From Bacteriovorax sp. Seq25_V (lineage in GTDB: Bacteria > Bdellovibrionota > Bacteriovoracia > Bacteriovoracales > Bacteriovoracaceae), in contig NZ_AUNI01000009.1 of the NCBI RefSeq assembly GCF_000447795.1, positions 186,001-250,000 on the forward strand: a stretch of DNA of 64,000 bases, written 5' to 3'. Below are positions 52,547 to 60,249 of this stretch, in pieces; position 1 is the stretch's first letter; each line of letters opens with the position of its first letter. The notes beneath the pieces were generated by a model. It made no database searches. It worked only from the letters and a program-made list of their open reading frames with translations, and was not told the DNA's origin. Position numbers and translations under genes: made by a program.

Positions 52547-54289
52547 ATGACAGATTTAAACAAACTTAAGCAATCTTGGATGGCTGATTACGAAGTTGTA
52601 CTTGGTGAGGACGTAGAAACTCGCGAGACAACAGAATTCTCTACGCTATTAGAAAGTGAAGCGTCTCTTTCATTTAATGAAGGTGAAGTATTCAAAGGTA
52701 AGATTGTAAGCATCAACCCTGACTTCGTACTTGTAGACATCGGATACAAGCAAGAAGGTCTAGTACCAGCTAGAGAATTCCAAAACTTTGACGGATCAAT
52801 GAAAGTTAAAGTTGGTGACACTATTGAAGTTTACTTAGATAAACTAGAGTCACACATGGGTAACCTAGTTCTTTCTATGGATAAAGCTGAAATTCTTAAA
52901 GCTTGGGATAAAATTTCTGAAGCTTGTGAAAAAGGTACTCCACTTGAAGGTACAGTTGTTGCAAAAGTTAAAGGTGGTCTATCGGTTGATATCGGTGTTA
53001 AAGCGTTCCTTCCAGGATCTCAAATTGACATCAGACCAACTAGATTCCTTGATAAATTCATCGGTAAAAAGATGGAATTCAAAGTTATCAAGTTCAACAA
53101 GAAAAGAGGGAACATCGTTCTTTCTAGAAGAGCTATCCTTCAAGAAGAAAGAGGAAAACTTCGTGGTGAAGTTCTTTCTCAAATTGAAGAAGGAATGGTT
53201 GTTAAAGGTATCGTTAAGAACATCACTGATTACGGTGCATTCATCGATCTAGGTGGAATTGACGGTCTTCTACACATCACTGATATGTCTTGGGGAAGAG
53301 TTAAGCATCCATCAAGCCTAATCAACATGGGTGATGAAATCGAAGTTAAGATTCTTAAGTTTGATAAAGATAAGGAAAGAGTTTCTCTTGGACTTAAGCA
53401 AGTTCAACCAAATCCATGGGAAAAAGCTAAAGAAACTTATGTACCAGGTACAAAAGTTAAAGGTGAAATCGTTTCTGTTAAAGATTACGGTGTATTCATC
53501 GAGCTTGACGACGGAATCGAAGGTCTTATCCACGTTTCTGAAATGTCATGGACAAACTCTATCAAGAACCCAACTAAGCACTTCAATGCTGGTGAAACAG
53601 TAGAAGCACAAGTTCTTGAAGTAGACGTAGAAAACAAGAGAATTTCTCTTGGTGTTAAACAACTTCAAGCAAACCCATGGGATGCTCTAGAAGCAAAATT
53701 CCCAGTAGGTTCAAAAGTTAAAGGAACTATCAAGTCTATCGTAGAATTTGGTATTTTCGTTGACCTTGGTGAAGAAGTTGATGCTCTTATCCACGTTTCA
53801 GATATTTCATGGACAAAGAAAAATGTTAACCTAAACGAAGAATATAAAACTGGTGATTCAGTAGAAGCAATGGTTGTTTCTGTTGATAAAGAAAACCAAA
53901 AATTCTGTCTAGGTATTAAGCAACTTGCTGAAGATCCATGGAAGAAAATCGAAACAAGACTTCCTGTAGGAACTGTTGTTGAAGCTGAAGCTGTAAGAGT
54001 TACTGAATTTGGTGTTTTCGTTGAGCTTGAAACAGGAATTGAAGGTCTAATCCACATTTCTGAACTTTCTGAAGAAAGAGTTGAAAAGCCAGAAGATATC
54101 GTTAAGAAAGGTGATGCTGTAAAAGCTATGGTTATCTCTCTAGATAAAGATGCGAAGAAAATCGCTCTATCTATTAAAGCTGCTGCAAATGCTGCTTCTA
54201 ATGGTACTTTCTCTCAAGAGCCAATCAAAACAGCTACTCTTGCTGACAAACTTAAAGGTTTCAACCTTTCTGGTGGTTCAGAAGAATAA
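52547..54289 (+). CDS. rpsA: 30S ribosomal protein S1
   Basis: The 580-residue protein has six S1 repeats (about residues 45-105, 128-190, 212-282, 298-368, 385-455 and 472-545), for example ITDYGAFIDLGGIDGLLHIT and VKDYGVFIELDDGIEGLIHV. It bridges mRNA and the 30S subunit. The six-domain form and the order of divergent first two and conserved later repeats match proteobacterial S1. Strong ribosome binding site AGAGG. Codon choice is more uniform than in neighbouring genes, as expected for a highly expressed gene. Confidence 0.96.
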   Translation: MTDLNKLKQSWMADYEVVLGEDVETRETTEFSTLLESEASLSFNEGEVFKGKIVSINPDFVLVDIGYKQEGLVPAREFQNFDGSMKVKVGDTIEVYLDKLESHMGNLVLSMDKAEILKAWDKISEACEKGTPLEGTVVAKVKGGLSVDIGVKAFLPGSQIDIRPTRFLDKFIGKKMEFKVIKFNKKRGNIVLSRRAILQEERGKLRGEVLSQIEEGMVVKGIVKNITDYGAFIDLGGIDGLLHITDMSWGRVKHPSSLINMGDEIEVKILKFDKDKERVSLGLKQVQPNPWEKAKETYVPGTKVKGEIVSVKDYGVFIELDDGIEGLIHVSEMSWTNSIKNPTKHFNAGETVEAQVLEVDVENKRISLGVKQLQANPWDALEAKFPVGSKVKGTIKSIVEFGIFVDLGEEVDALIHVSDISWTKKNVNLNEEYKTGDSVEAMVVSVDKENQKFCLGIKQLAEDPWKKIETRLPVGTVVEAEAVRVTEFGVFVELETGIEGLIHISELSEERVEKPEDIVKKGDAVKAMVISLDKDAKKIALSIKAAANAASNGTFSQEPIKTATLADKLKGFNLSGGSEE

Positions 54290-54318
54290 TTGATATAAAA
54301 ATTCAATTTTTATATTCG

Positions 54319-54347
54319 AAGGGAGGTCTTATGACCTCCCTTTGTCG
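54319..54347 (+). terminator. Terminator after rpsA
   Basis: AAGGGAGGTC-TTAT-GACCTCCCTT is a 10-bp perfect stem followed by TGTCGTTTT. The T-run is weak but the stem is strong. Confidence 0.65.
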
Positions 54348-54388
54348 TTTTAGCCAGCTGCCGGAAATATTTTCAAATGCATTTTATT

Positions 54389-54416
54389 TTGATCACACTT
54401 TTATTTTGAGTATAAT
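54389..54416 (+). promoter_or_regulatory. Promoter giving a possible leaderless transcript
   Basis: TTGATC (54389-54394), 16 bases, perfect TATAAT (54411-54416). The expected start of transcription, about 7 bases after the -10 box, is the A of the ATG at 54423. No ribosome binding site lies between them. Confidence 0.6.
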
Positions 54417-54422
54417 TAACGA

Positions 54423-55193
54423 ATGAAAAAATTAAATAATAAAGGTTTCTCTCTTGCAGAGATCGTAATTGCAATGGGGCTTATGGGTGTTGCGGCCTTG
54501 GGCTATATGAAGTTTCAGCAAAATCAAATGAAAGGTCAAAAGACTATCCAAAACAGAGCGTTTATTGATGATTTTACATATGAATTCAAGGGATATTTAT
54601 CGCGTCCGGGGATTTGTAATAAGAGCTTTGAAGATACCTCCATGACTAATGGAACGACTATTGATGGAATTAAAAGACCTGATGGAGTTTACAAATATAA
54701 GGTCGGGGAAAAGCTTCCAGGATCTTCATATATGATTTCTTCTCTTGTCCTTGAGGATGTTTATATTGATAAAACTGAGACTCAAATTGAAATTTATCGA
54801 GGAGAGGGTTCATTAAAAGTGACTTTCGAAAAACTCGACAAGGCTTCTTATGGAGGAAATACTTTGACTAAGAATATTGAGCTCGATTTTACAGTAAATC
54901 GTCTTGATAAAATGCAAGAGTGTGCACCAATTGGAAAACTTGTTCTACCAACTTCAATGTTGAATAGAGAAGATAAAGATGAAACTAAGAAAGAAGACTC
55001 ACTTAAAGCAGATATGAATACGGCCTTTGAAGAATCAGCAAATGAAATGATGAAAAAGACTGGGACCAAAATTGATCAAGGTGATATCAATAAGGCCATC
55101 CAAGAAAATCCTGATCTAATGAAGGCAATGGAAAGTTTGAAGAGTCTTCAAAAGACAAATGAGAATATCGAAAAGTTATTAAACTCTAATTAA
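54423..55193 (+). CDS. Prepilin-like protein with type III/IV N-terminal methylation motif
   Basis: The 256-residue protein begins MKKLNNKGFSLAEIVIAMGL: a short basic leader, Gly before Phe (the prepilin peptidase site) and Glu at position 5 of the mature protein, then the hydrophobic helix. The rest is a globular domain to about 175 with two cysteines, and a polar C-terminal extension (about 180-256, with KKEDSLKADMNTAFEES). The extension makes it larger than typical pseudopilins. It is probably a minor pilin or type II secretion pseudopilin. It appears leaderless. The stop overlaps the convergent gene by 8 bases. Confidence 0.82.
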   Translation: MKKLNNKGFSLAEIVIAMGLMGVAALGYMKFQQNQMKGQKTIQNRAFIDDFTYEFKGYLSRPGICNKSFEDTSMTNGTTIDGIKRPDGVYKYKVGEKLPGSSYMISSLVLEDVYIDKTETQIEIYRGEGSLKVTFEKLDKASYGGNTLTKNIELDFTVNRLDKMQECAPIGKLVLPTSMLNREDKDETKKEDSLKADMNTAFEESANEMMKKTGTKIDQGDINKAIQENPDLMKAMESLKSLQKTNENIEKLLNSN

Positions 55194-55470
55194 GCTTTGT
55201 TGTGGGTGGACAAATACTGCACCCACTATCTTCTTCAATGTGAGAGGCGATCTCCTCATCAAGCATTGAATTCAGAGACGCTACATTTTCATCAGTTGCG
55301 CCAAGAGAGCGAATGAGAGTTTCAGGGAGAGAGGGTGCTTTAAGGATGATATCAAGACCAAACCCTTCATATTCTTCGGCCTTTTCATAAGCTTTTTCAA
55401 TTTGCTCAACTGGGCACTCAAAAAGAATATTACCTGTTTCTTTATCAATAATTTTGACAGTACTAGACAT
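55186..55470 (-). CDS. Small hypothetical protein
   Basis: The 94-residue acidic protein has no signal peptide or membrane helix. It begins SSTVKIIDKETGNILFECPVEQIE and ends CSICPPTTKLN with two cysteines. The first half looks beta-alpha (ubiquitin-like size), the second is helical. Function not recognised. AGGAAC is the possible ribosome binding site. Overlaps the prepilin gene tail to tail by 8 bases. Confidence 0.55.
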   Translation of the reverse strand: MSSTVKIIDKETGNILFECPVEQIEKAYEKAEEYEGFGLDIILKAPSLPETLIRSLGATDENVASLNSMLDEEIASHIEEDSGCSICPPTTKLN

Positions 55471-55525
55471 CGTTTGTTCCTTATGACAAAAATACTATTA
55501 TAGAACTAACATGATTGGTGAACGG

Positions 55526-55843
55526 ATGAAAGTAAAAAAGCTATTTGTAATATCAAAGCAGGAAATGCTACGACGTACCATTGAAGGATATTGTAAAAAG
55601 CAGGGAATTGAGATTTTTCACATTGATGATGCCGATGAATCAATTCACTTTATTGCAGATCTTACGCCGGATGTTATACTTCTTTGCAGTGAAAGTTATT
55701 CAGAAGAGCAGGTTCAAGCTATTAAAAATACGCAGATTCCTGTTGTTCATCTTATTTCCGCTGATGCGAAGACAGAGGAAAAGCACCTTGTTCTACCTAT
55801 CAACCCAGTCAGTTTAATTTCTGAAATCGAAGCGTTGTTTTAA
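55526..55843 (+). CDS. Degenerate response-regulator receiver-like protein
   Basis: The 105-residue protein has the size and strand/helix pattern of a receiver domain: VKKLFVISKQEMLRRTI, then PDVILLCSES where the phosphoacceptor Asp would be, and LPINPVSLISEIEALF at the end. The Asp position holds Cys, the acidic pair near the N-terminus is missing (ISKQ), and the usual KP is PIN. Hence phosphorylation is unlikely. The ATG at 55526 has GGTGAA 5 bases upstream; the in-frame ATG at 55511 lacks a site. The next ORF starts 2 bases after its stop. Confidence 0.55.
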   Translation: MKVKKLFVISKQEMLRRTIEGYCKKQGIEIFHIDDADESIHFIADLTPDVILLCSESYSEEQVQAIKNTQIPVVHLISADAKTEEKHLVLPINPVSLISEIEALF

Positions 55844-55845
55844 AT

Positions 55846-55941
55846 ATGGATAAGGATCAAGTTTATATTATTATTGGAATTGTAGTTTCACTGACGATTG
55901 TAGTGGCTACTTATTATTTTAGACATAAGGGAATTTTATGA
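55846..55941 (+). CDS. Single-span membrane peptide of 31 residues
   Basis: ATG at 55846 opens a 31-codon frame, MDKDQVYIIIGIVVSLTI continuing to a positive end with FRHKGIL. One hydrophobic helix (about residues 7-25) follows an acidic start, giving a clear N-out or N-in topology by charge. It starts 2 bases after the stop of the receiver-like gene, and its TGA overlaps the ATG of the parvulin gene (ATGA). This tight coupling supports real translation, although no strong ribosome binding site is present. Confidence 0.6.
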   Translation: MDKDQVYIIIGIVVSLTIVVATYYFRHKGIL

Positions 55942-56210
55942 GCAAAGTTTCATGTAAGCATATTCTTGTTGAGCAAGAATTTGAAGCAAATGATTTAGTA
56001 AAAAAATTAGCTGAGGGGCAAACTTTTGAATCTCTAGCGCAGAGTTTTTCAAACTGTCCTTCTGGTGATCAAGGTGGAGACCTGGGGGCATTTGGTAAGG
56101 GAATGATGGTGAAACCATTTGAAGAAGCTGCATTTAAACTAAATGTAGGTGAAACTTCAGGTCCTGTAAGAACTCAATTCGGTTACCACCTAATTTATCG
56201 TTACGCTTAA
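55938..56210 (+). CDS. PpiC-type peptidyl-prolyl isomerase (parvulin)
   Basis: The 90-residue protein is a stand-alone parvulin: KVSCKHILVEQEFEANDL, FESLAQSFSNCPSGDQGGDLG (the conserved core), FGKGMMVKPFEEAAF and VRTQFGYHLIYRY, ending at the domain boundary. No signal peptide, so cytoplasmic. It is coupled by ATGA to the tiny membrane peptide. PpiC of E. coli has the same size; I leave the symbol open. Its stop overlaps the convergent gene by 4 bases. Confidence 0.93.
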   Translation: MSKVSCKHILVEQEFEANDLVKKLAEGQTFESLAQSFSNCPSGDQGGDLGAFGKGMMVKPFEEAAFKLNVGETSGPVRTQFGYHLIYRYA

Positions 56211-56548
56211 TCGCAAGACGAATCGACTCGATATGCGCGTCTGTCAAAATCTAGTTTCAGGCAGGCGCCTTCTTCCTTTTGAAGTCCCGTTACAATCTTA
56301 GAGTGAATATCTTCGCACTCACCAATATCAAGAACCATAAGTTGCTTAGAACCATCTTGAAACTCGAGATTTACATTATTAATGAAACCTTGGCAGTCAA
56401 GAATTACTTTATTGTACTCATGACTTTGGATCTCAAAAATAAATTCCATATCTGTTGATAAATATTCTTCCACATTAACTTTCGCAGTTTGTGCAAAAGT
56501 AGATAGGGAAGAGGCCATAAGTAGTAAAAGTCCGATTGTTTTTGTCAT
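56207..56548 (-). CDS. Small secreted protein with four cysteines
   Basis: The 113-residue product has a signal peptide (about 1-19, ending STFA-Q) and a mature domain of about 94 residues with four cysteines (DCQGF, ECEDI, ACLKLD, and the C-terminal SSCD) that may form two disulfides. No family recognised. It probably folds in the periplasm. Convergent with the parvulin gene, overlapping by 4 bases. Confidence 0.6.
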   Translation of the reverse strand: MTKTIGLLLLMASSLSTFAQTAKVNVEEYLSTDMEFIFEIQSHEYNKVILDCQGFINNVNLEFQDGSKQLMVLDIGECEDIHSKIVTGLQKEEGACLKLDFDRRAYRVDSSCD

Positions 56549-56603
56549 GCTTAACGTTTCGGACTAAAAAACTCAGACTTTAATTTTGACTAAAACACTC
56601 TGA

Positions 56604-57932
56604 TTACAATGAGTTAAACTCAGAAATTAGAGGGTCATCAGGGCCAATTAAAAACTGGTGAAGAGCTAGTGGCTCGAAGATAAAATCAGGAGCTCTCACC
56701 CGATAGAAGATACCTCTTTCAAAGTTTGCAGTTTTTATCACGTTGGTTTTTGAAACAACTTGCGAGTGTGCAGCTCCAGCATCGTACGGAACAAAAAGGT
56801 CATAGCGATTTTGTTTTTCTAAGAAATAATTTACGATGTGCGATCTTAAATCTTTAATCTGTTCTGGATCAAAGCTCGAGATTACAAAACTTTCCGGATA
56901 TGTTCTTTTGATAATCGATGCTTTTATCGGATCATTAAGTTTATCAGACTTATTAAAAACGATTAGCTTTTCTTTTCCTTCAAGACCTAGTTCATTGAGA
57001 ACGTTCATTGTAACTTTTAATTGCTTTTCGTAATGTTCATCGCTGATATCACAAACAATAATTAAAAGATCTGCTTCAAGAGCTGATTCGAGAGTTGTCT
57101 TGAAACCATCAATCAAAGTGTTTGGTAGGTTAGATAAGAATCCTACCGTATCAATGAGAATCATTGGCGGTTTTGTATCTGGGTTTAGCATTCTAAAAGT
57201 TGAATCAAGTGTCGCAAAGAGTTTGTCCTCTTCTAAAACATTTACACGACAAAGACGATTCATTAGAGATGATTTTCCAGCGTTCGTATATCCAACAAGC
57301 GCAGCCGTGATTGCTTTCTTGCTTCTTCTCTTTCGCTGTTCAACACGACTTTTTTCAACTTCCTTAAGTTCTCTTTTAAAGAATTCAATTCTTTCACGAA
57401 TGATACGACGGTCAAGCTCGATCTGCTGCTCTCCTTCTCCTCCACGAACCCCAATACCCCCCTTCTGACGGCCCAAGTGAGACCAGAATCCAGCAAGACG
57501 AGGAAGGATATATTGAAGACGTGCAATCTCTATTTGAATCTTCGCTTCATTTGTATGAGCGTGCTCAGAGAAAATTTCAAGAATGATGTGACAACGATCT
57601 ACAACTGATAAACCAGTAAGTTTTTTAATATTTCTAATTTGGCTCGAAGTAAGTTCACAGTCAAATACTAGAAGTGAAGAACCTTCCTCTCTTGCTTGTT
57701 CTGCAATTTCTAAAATCTTTCCACTTCCAAGAATTGAAGCTGGGTCAATTGCTTTCTTATTTTGAATATACTGATCACCTGTTTCAATTCCAAGTGTTCT
57801 CATTAGTTCTCTAAGTTCACCTAAACTTCGTAGGGTTTCCTTTTCTGTTGCATGTTCTTCAAATGAAGGACAGACAATTGAAACGAGTGAAGCTTTAGCT
57901 TCGCGAGAGATATAAAATTCATTATCAAGCAT
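56604..57932 (-). CDS. hflX: GTPase HflX
   Basis: HflX is a ribosome-splitting GTPase. The 442-residue protein has the N-terminal HflX domain (RELMRTLGIET, ELTSSQIRNIKKLTGL, VVDRCHIILEIFSEHAHTNE), the linker QKGGIGVRGGEGEQQIELDR, and the G domain: ALVGYTNAGKSSLMN, DTVGFLSNLP, and NKSD. I place the start at the ATG 57932, which overlaps the panC stop by 8 bases; a longer reading from 57959 is possible. Third gene of a coaBC-panC-hflX run. Confidence 0.95.
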   Translation of the reverse strand: MLDNEFYISREAKASLVSIVCPSFEEHATEKETLRSLGELRELMRTLGIETGDQYIQNKKAIDPASILGSGKILEIAEQAREEGSSLLVFDCELTSSQIRNIKKLTGLSVVDRCHIILEIFSEHAHTNEAKIQIEIARLQYILPRLAGFWSHLGRQKGGIGVRGGEGEQQIELDRRIIRERIEFFKRELKEVEKSRVEQRKRRSKKAITAALVGYTNAGKSSLMNRLCRVNVLEEDKLFATLDSTFRMLNPDTKPPMILIDTVGFLSNLPNTLIDGFKTTLESALEADLLIIVCDISDEHYEKQLKVTMNVLNELGLEGKEKLIVFNKSDKLNDPIKASIIKRTYPESFVISSFDPEQIKDLRSHIVNYFLEKQNRYDLFVPYDAGAAHSQVVSKTNVIKTANFERGIFYRVRAPDFIFEPLALHQFLIGPDDPLISEFNSL

Positions 57933-58785
57933 ATTTGATTTCCACTTTTCGATTATCAATTAACCGTGTTGAACCAACTCTAAAAGCCCCAACGAGGACA
58001 ACCTCGGTTGTGTTCTCATTAACTGGTTTTAAGTTAGAGGCATCTAAAATTTCTAAGTAATCCCAATTCTTGTCAGCAATGCGACTTTCAAGAACCTCAT
58101 TTATTTTGATCATTGAGTTTACCCAAGTTTCTTCTTTGAGTATAGACTCAATCTCTACTAATGTTCGTGGTAATAGTAGTGCGGTCTCACGATCTGAAGC
58201 CGAGAGGTATTGGTTGCGGCTACTTCTCGCTAGTCCATCCTGATCTCGAGATATTGGCATCATCGTAATTTTAATCGGAAGATGAAGATCGGTTGTCATC
58301 TTCTCAATAACTTTAACTTGTTGATAATCTTTTTGACCAAAGTAAGCATTCGTCGCTTTTGATAGAGAGAATAGTTGGTAAACAACTGTTGTTACTCCAT
58401 CAAAGTGACCTGGTCTATTTGCACCACAAAGGATCTTCGTGAGAGCACCTACCTGAATGGTTGTATCAAAGCCTTCTGGGTAAATTTCGCTATTGTCTTT
58501 AGGTGCAAAAACAAGAATGTTTTCGCTAAATTTATCTTCGATTTTTAATACGTCTTGTTCAAGAGTTCGGGGATATTTATCAAAGTCTTCGTTTGGGCCA
58601 AATTGTTTTGGATTAACAAAGATTGTAATTATTGAGATATCATTCTCTGAGACTGAACGCTCAAGTAGGCTTAGGTGTCCTTCGTGGAGATTTCCCATGG
58701 TTGGCACAAGACCAACGGACTTTCCTTCAAAGAATTCACTCTGATATTGTTTTAGTTCTAAAACCGTTCTAATTACTTTAACCAT
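57925..58785 (-). CDS. panC: Pantothenate synthetase
   Basis: PanC joins pantoate and beta-alanine. The 286-residue protein has VGLVPTMGNLHEGHLSLLER with the HxGH ATP motif, FVNPKQFGPNEDFDKYPRTL, FGQKDYQQVKVI, and the KMSKS-like region MPISRDQDGLARSSRNQYL. The C-terminal domain is normal. It overlaps coaBC and hflX by 8 bases each. Confidence 0.96.
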   Translation of the reverse strand: MVKVIRTVLELKQYQSEFFEGKSVGLVPTMGNLHEGHLSLLERSVSENDISIITIFVNPKQFGPNEDFDKYPRTLEQDVLKIEDKFSENILVFAPKDNSEIYPEGFDTTIQVGALTKILCGANRPGHFDGVTTVVYQLFSLSKATNAYFGQKDYQQVKVIEKMTTDLHLPIKITMMPISRDQDGLARSSRNQYLSASDRETALLLPRTLVEIESILKEETWVNSMIKINEVLESRIADKNWDYLEILDASNLKPVNENTTEVVLVGAFRVGSTRLIDNRKVEIKYA

Positions 58786-60016
58786 TTTTCTCTAGTTCTC
58801 TGAATATCGCTGAAGGTAGATCAGCTTTTTGAATGATCTCATCGAGAATGATTTCACCATTTTGAAAAAATTTATATGAAGCTTCGTTATTTGCAAAACC
58901 AGAAACCTTCTTATCGTGGCAAAGACCACTGTGAACAAGAGTCCCAACAAGAAGATCAACAGGTTTGCGAGTCCATTTCTTGTTTAGCACTTCAAAAGAA
59001 AGATCTGTTTCAGCAGCGAAGCCAACAATACGAATAGCACTCTTGTTGGCCGTTTTACGCTCAACCATTTCCTTTAGAATATCTGGTGCTTGATTAAAAA
59101 ATAGCGCATTTTCCAGTTTATCTTTTTTTAGTTTTTGTTCACTAGGAGAAAATTCAATATCACTAATGGCCGCACTTGAAATATAGAAGTCAGCTTTATC
59201 GAAGTACTCGAGAACCTTCTCTCTCATATCTCTTGTTGTTGTGATCCGATATGATTCAAAACCAGGAAGAAATGCGAGGTCTTCAATTTTTGAAGTGGCA
59301 TTCTTTCCAGCAATAAGCACAACACGGTAACCGCGCTTCAAAGCTTCCTTTGCTAGCTGAAACCCAGTAATACCTGTTGAGCTATTTGTGACGTAGCGAA
59401 CAGGATCGATTGGGGCAATCGTCGCCCCAGTGTTGATTAAGCATAGGGGAGAGTTACTATCAATACTTGGATTAATTGCTGAAATACAGTTAATTACTTT
59501 TTGAATATCTGGAGCTTTTCCAGAGCCCTCATCTCCACATGCGAGTAATCCTTCTGATGGAGGATGAATGAATATATTTTTTGCAATATAGAGTCTTTGG
59601 ATAAGATCAATATTTTCTTTCGTGATCGGATGAGTCCACATAAAAGTATTCATTGCAGGATAAATCGAGACGATTGTGTCCGTTCTCTTTGCCATGAATG
59701 TTGACGTTAAAAGATCGTCACATTGGCCCATGGCAAGTTTAGAGATTGTATTTGCGCTGGCAGGAAAAATTGCCAAATGTTCGGCCCATTTTGCTAATTC
59801 AATGTGAAGTATACTGTCCGTTAGATTTTTAAAATCATCAGAATACTCATAGACTTCTTTGACTCCAAGATACTTGAATAGTTTTGCTTGCACGAATTCG
59901 CTTGCACCCTTTGTAAGCACAACCTTAACTTCATGACCTTCTTTTTGGAGGCCGCGCGCTAAATCATAAGTTTTGTAAGCAGCTATCGAGCCGCAAACAC
60001 CCAGTAAAATTCTCAT
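58778..60016 (-). CDS. coaBC: Bifunctional phosphopantothenoylcysteine synthetase/decarboxylase
   Basis: CoaBC makes 4'-phosphopantetheine from 4'-phosphopantothenate and cysteine. The 412-residue protein has the FMN-dependent decarboxylase (LGVCGSIAAYKTYDLARGL, HIELAKWAEHLAIFPASANT, PAMNTFMW, ACGDEGSGK) then the CTP-dependent synthetase (NTGATIAPIDPVRYVTNSST). The ATG at 60016 follows AGGAT; an ATG two codons earlier is possible. It heads coaBC-panC-hflX. Confidence 0.95.
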   Translation of the reverse strand: MRILLGVCGSIAAYKTYDLARGLQKEGHEVKVVLTKGASEFVQAKLFKYLGVKEVYEYSDDFKNLTDSILHIELAKWAEHLAIFPASANTISKLAMGQCDDLLTSTFMAKRTDTIVSIYPAMNTFMWTHPITKENIDLIQRLYIAKNIFIHPPSEGLLACGDEGSGKAPDIQKVINCISAINPSIDSNSPLCLINTGATIAPIDPVRYVTNSSTGITGFQLAKEALKRGYRVVLIAGKNATSKIEDLAFLPGFESYRITTTRDMREKVLEYFDKADFYISSAAISDIEFSPSEQKLKKDKLENALFFNQAPDILKEMVERKTANKSAIRIVGFAAETDLSFEVLNKKWTRKPVDLLVGTLVHSGLCHDKKVSGFANNEASYKFFQNGEIILDEIIQKADLPSAIFRELEKNG

Positions 60017-60058
60017 AAACATCCTAGATTACACGCAATATTTCAAAATAGGGCGGTT

Positions 60059-60086
60059 TTGTAAATATATTAAAATTTGGTATAAA
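60059..60086 (+). promoter_or_regulatory. Candidate sigma-70 promoter upstream of the histidine kinase
   Basis: TTGTAA (60059-60064), 16 bases, TATAAA (60081-60086). It would give a leader of about 155 bases before the kinase gene. The rest of the 233-base gap (60017-60249) has no gene or strong structure. Confidence 0.4.
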
Positions 60087-60249
60087 ATAAGATTAAGTGA
60101 CTTTGATGGACATGATGTAAGAGCTGAATTTTTCTCTGAATTTCTAAATAAAAACAATAGGTTATAAAATATTCACAATTCTTTTATACTTTACTGATAT
60201 AGATCATCTATTCTTTTTAGAAGAAGCCGATGATAGGGGAACACTTTTG

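Noticed and set aside
60226-60233. GCCGATGA near the histidine kinase start as a sigma-28 -10 box
   Set aside because: No TAAA at the right spacing (the position reads TCTA), and only three of four bases around it fit.
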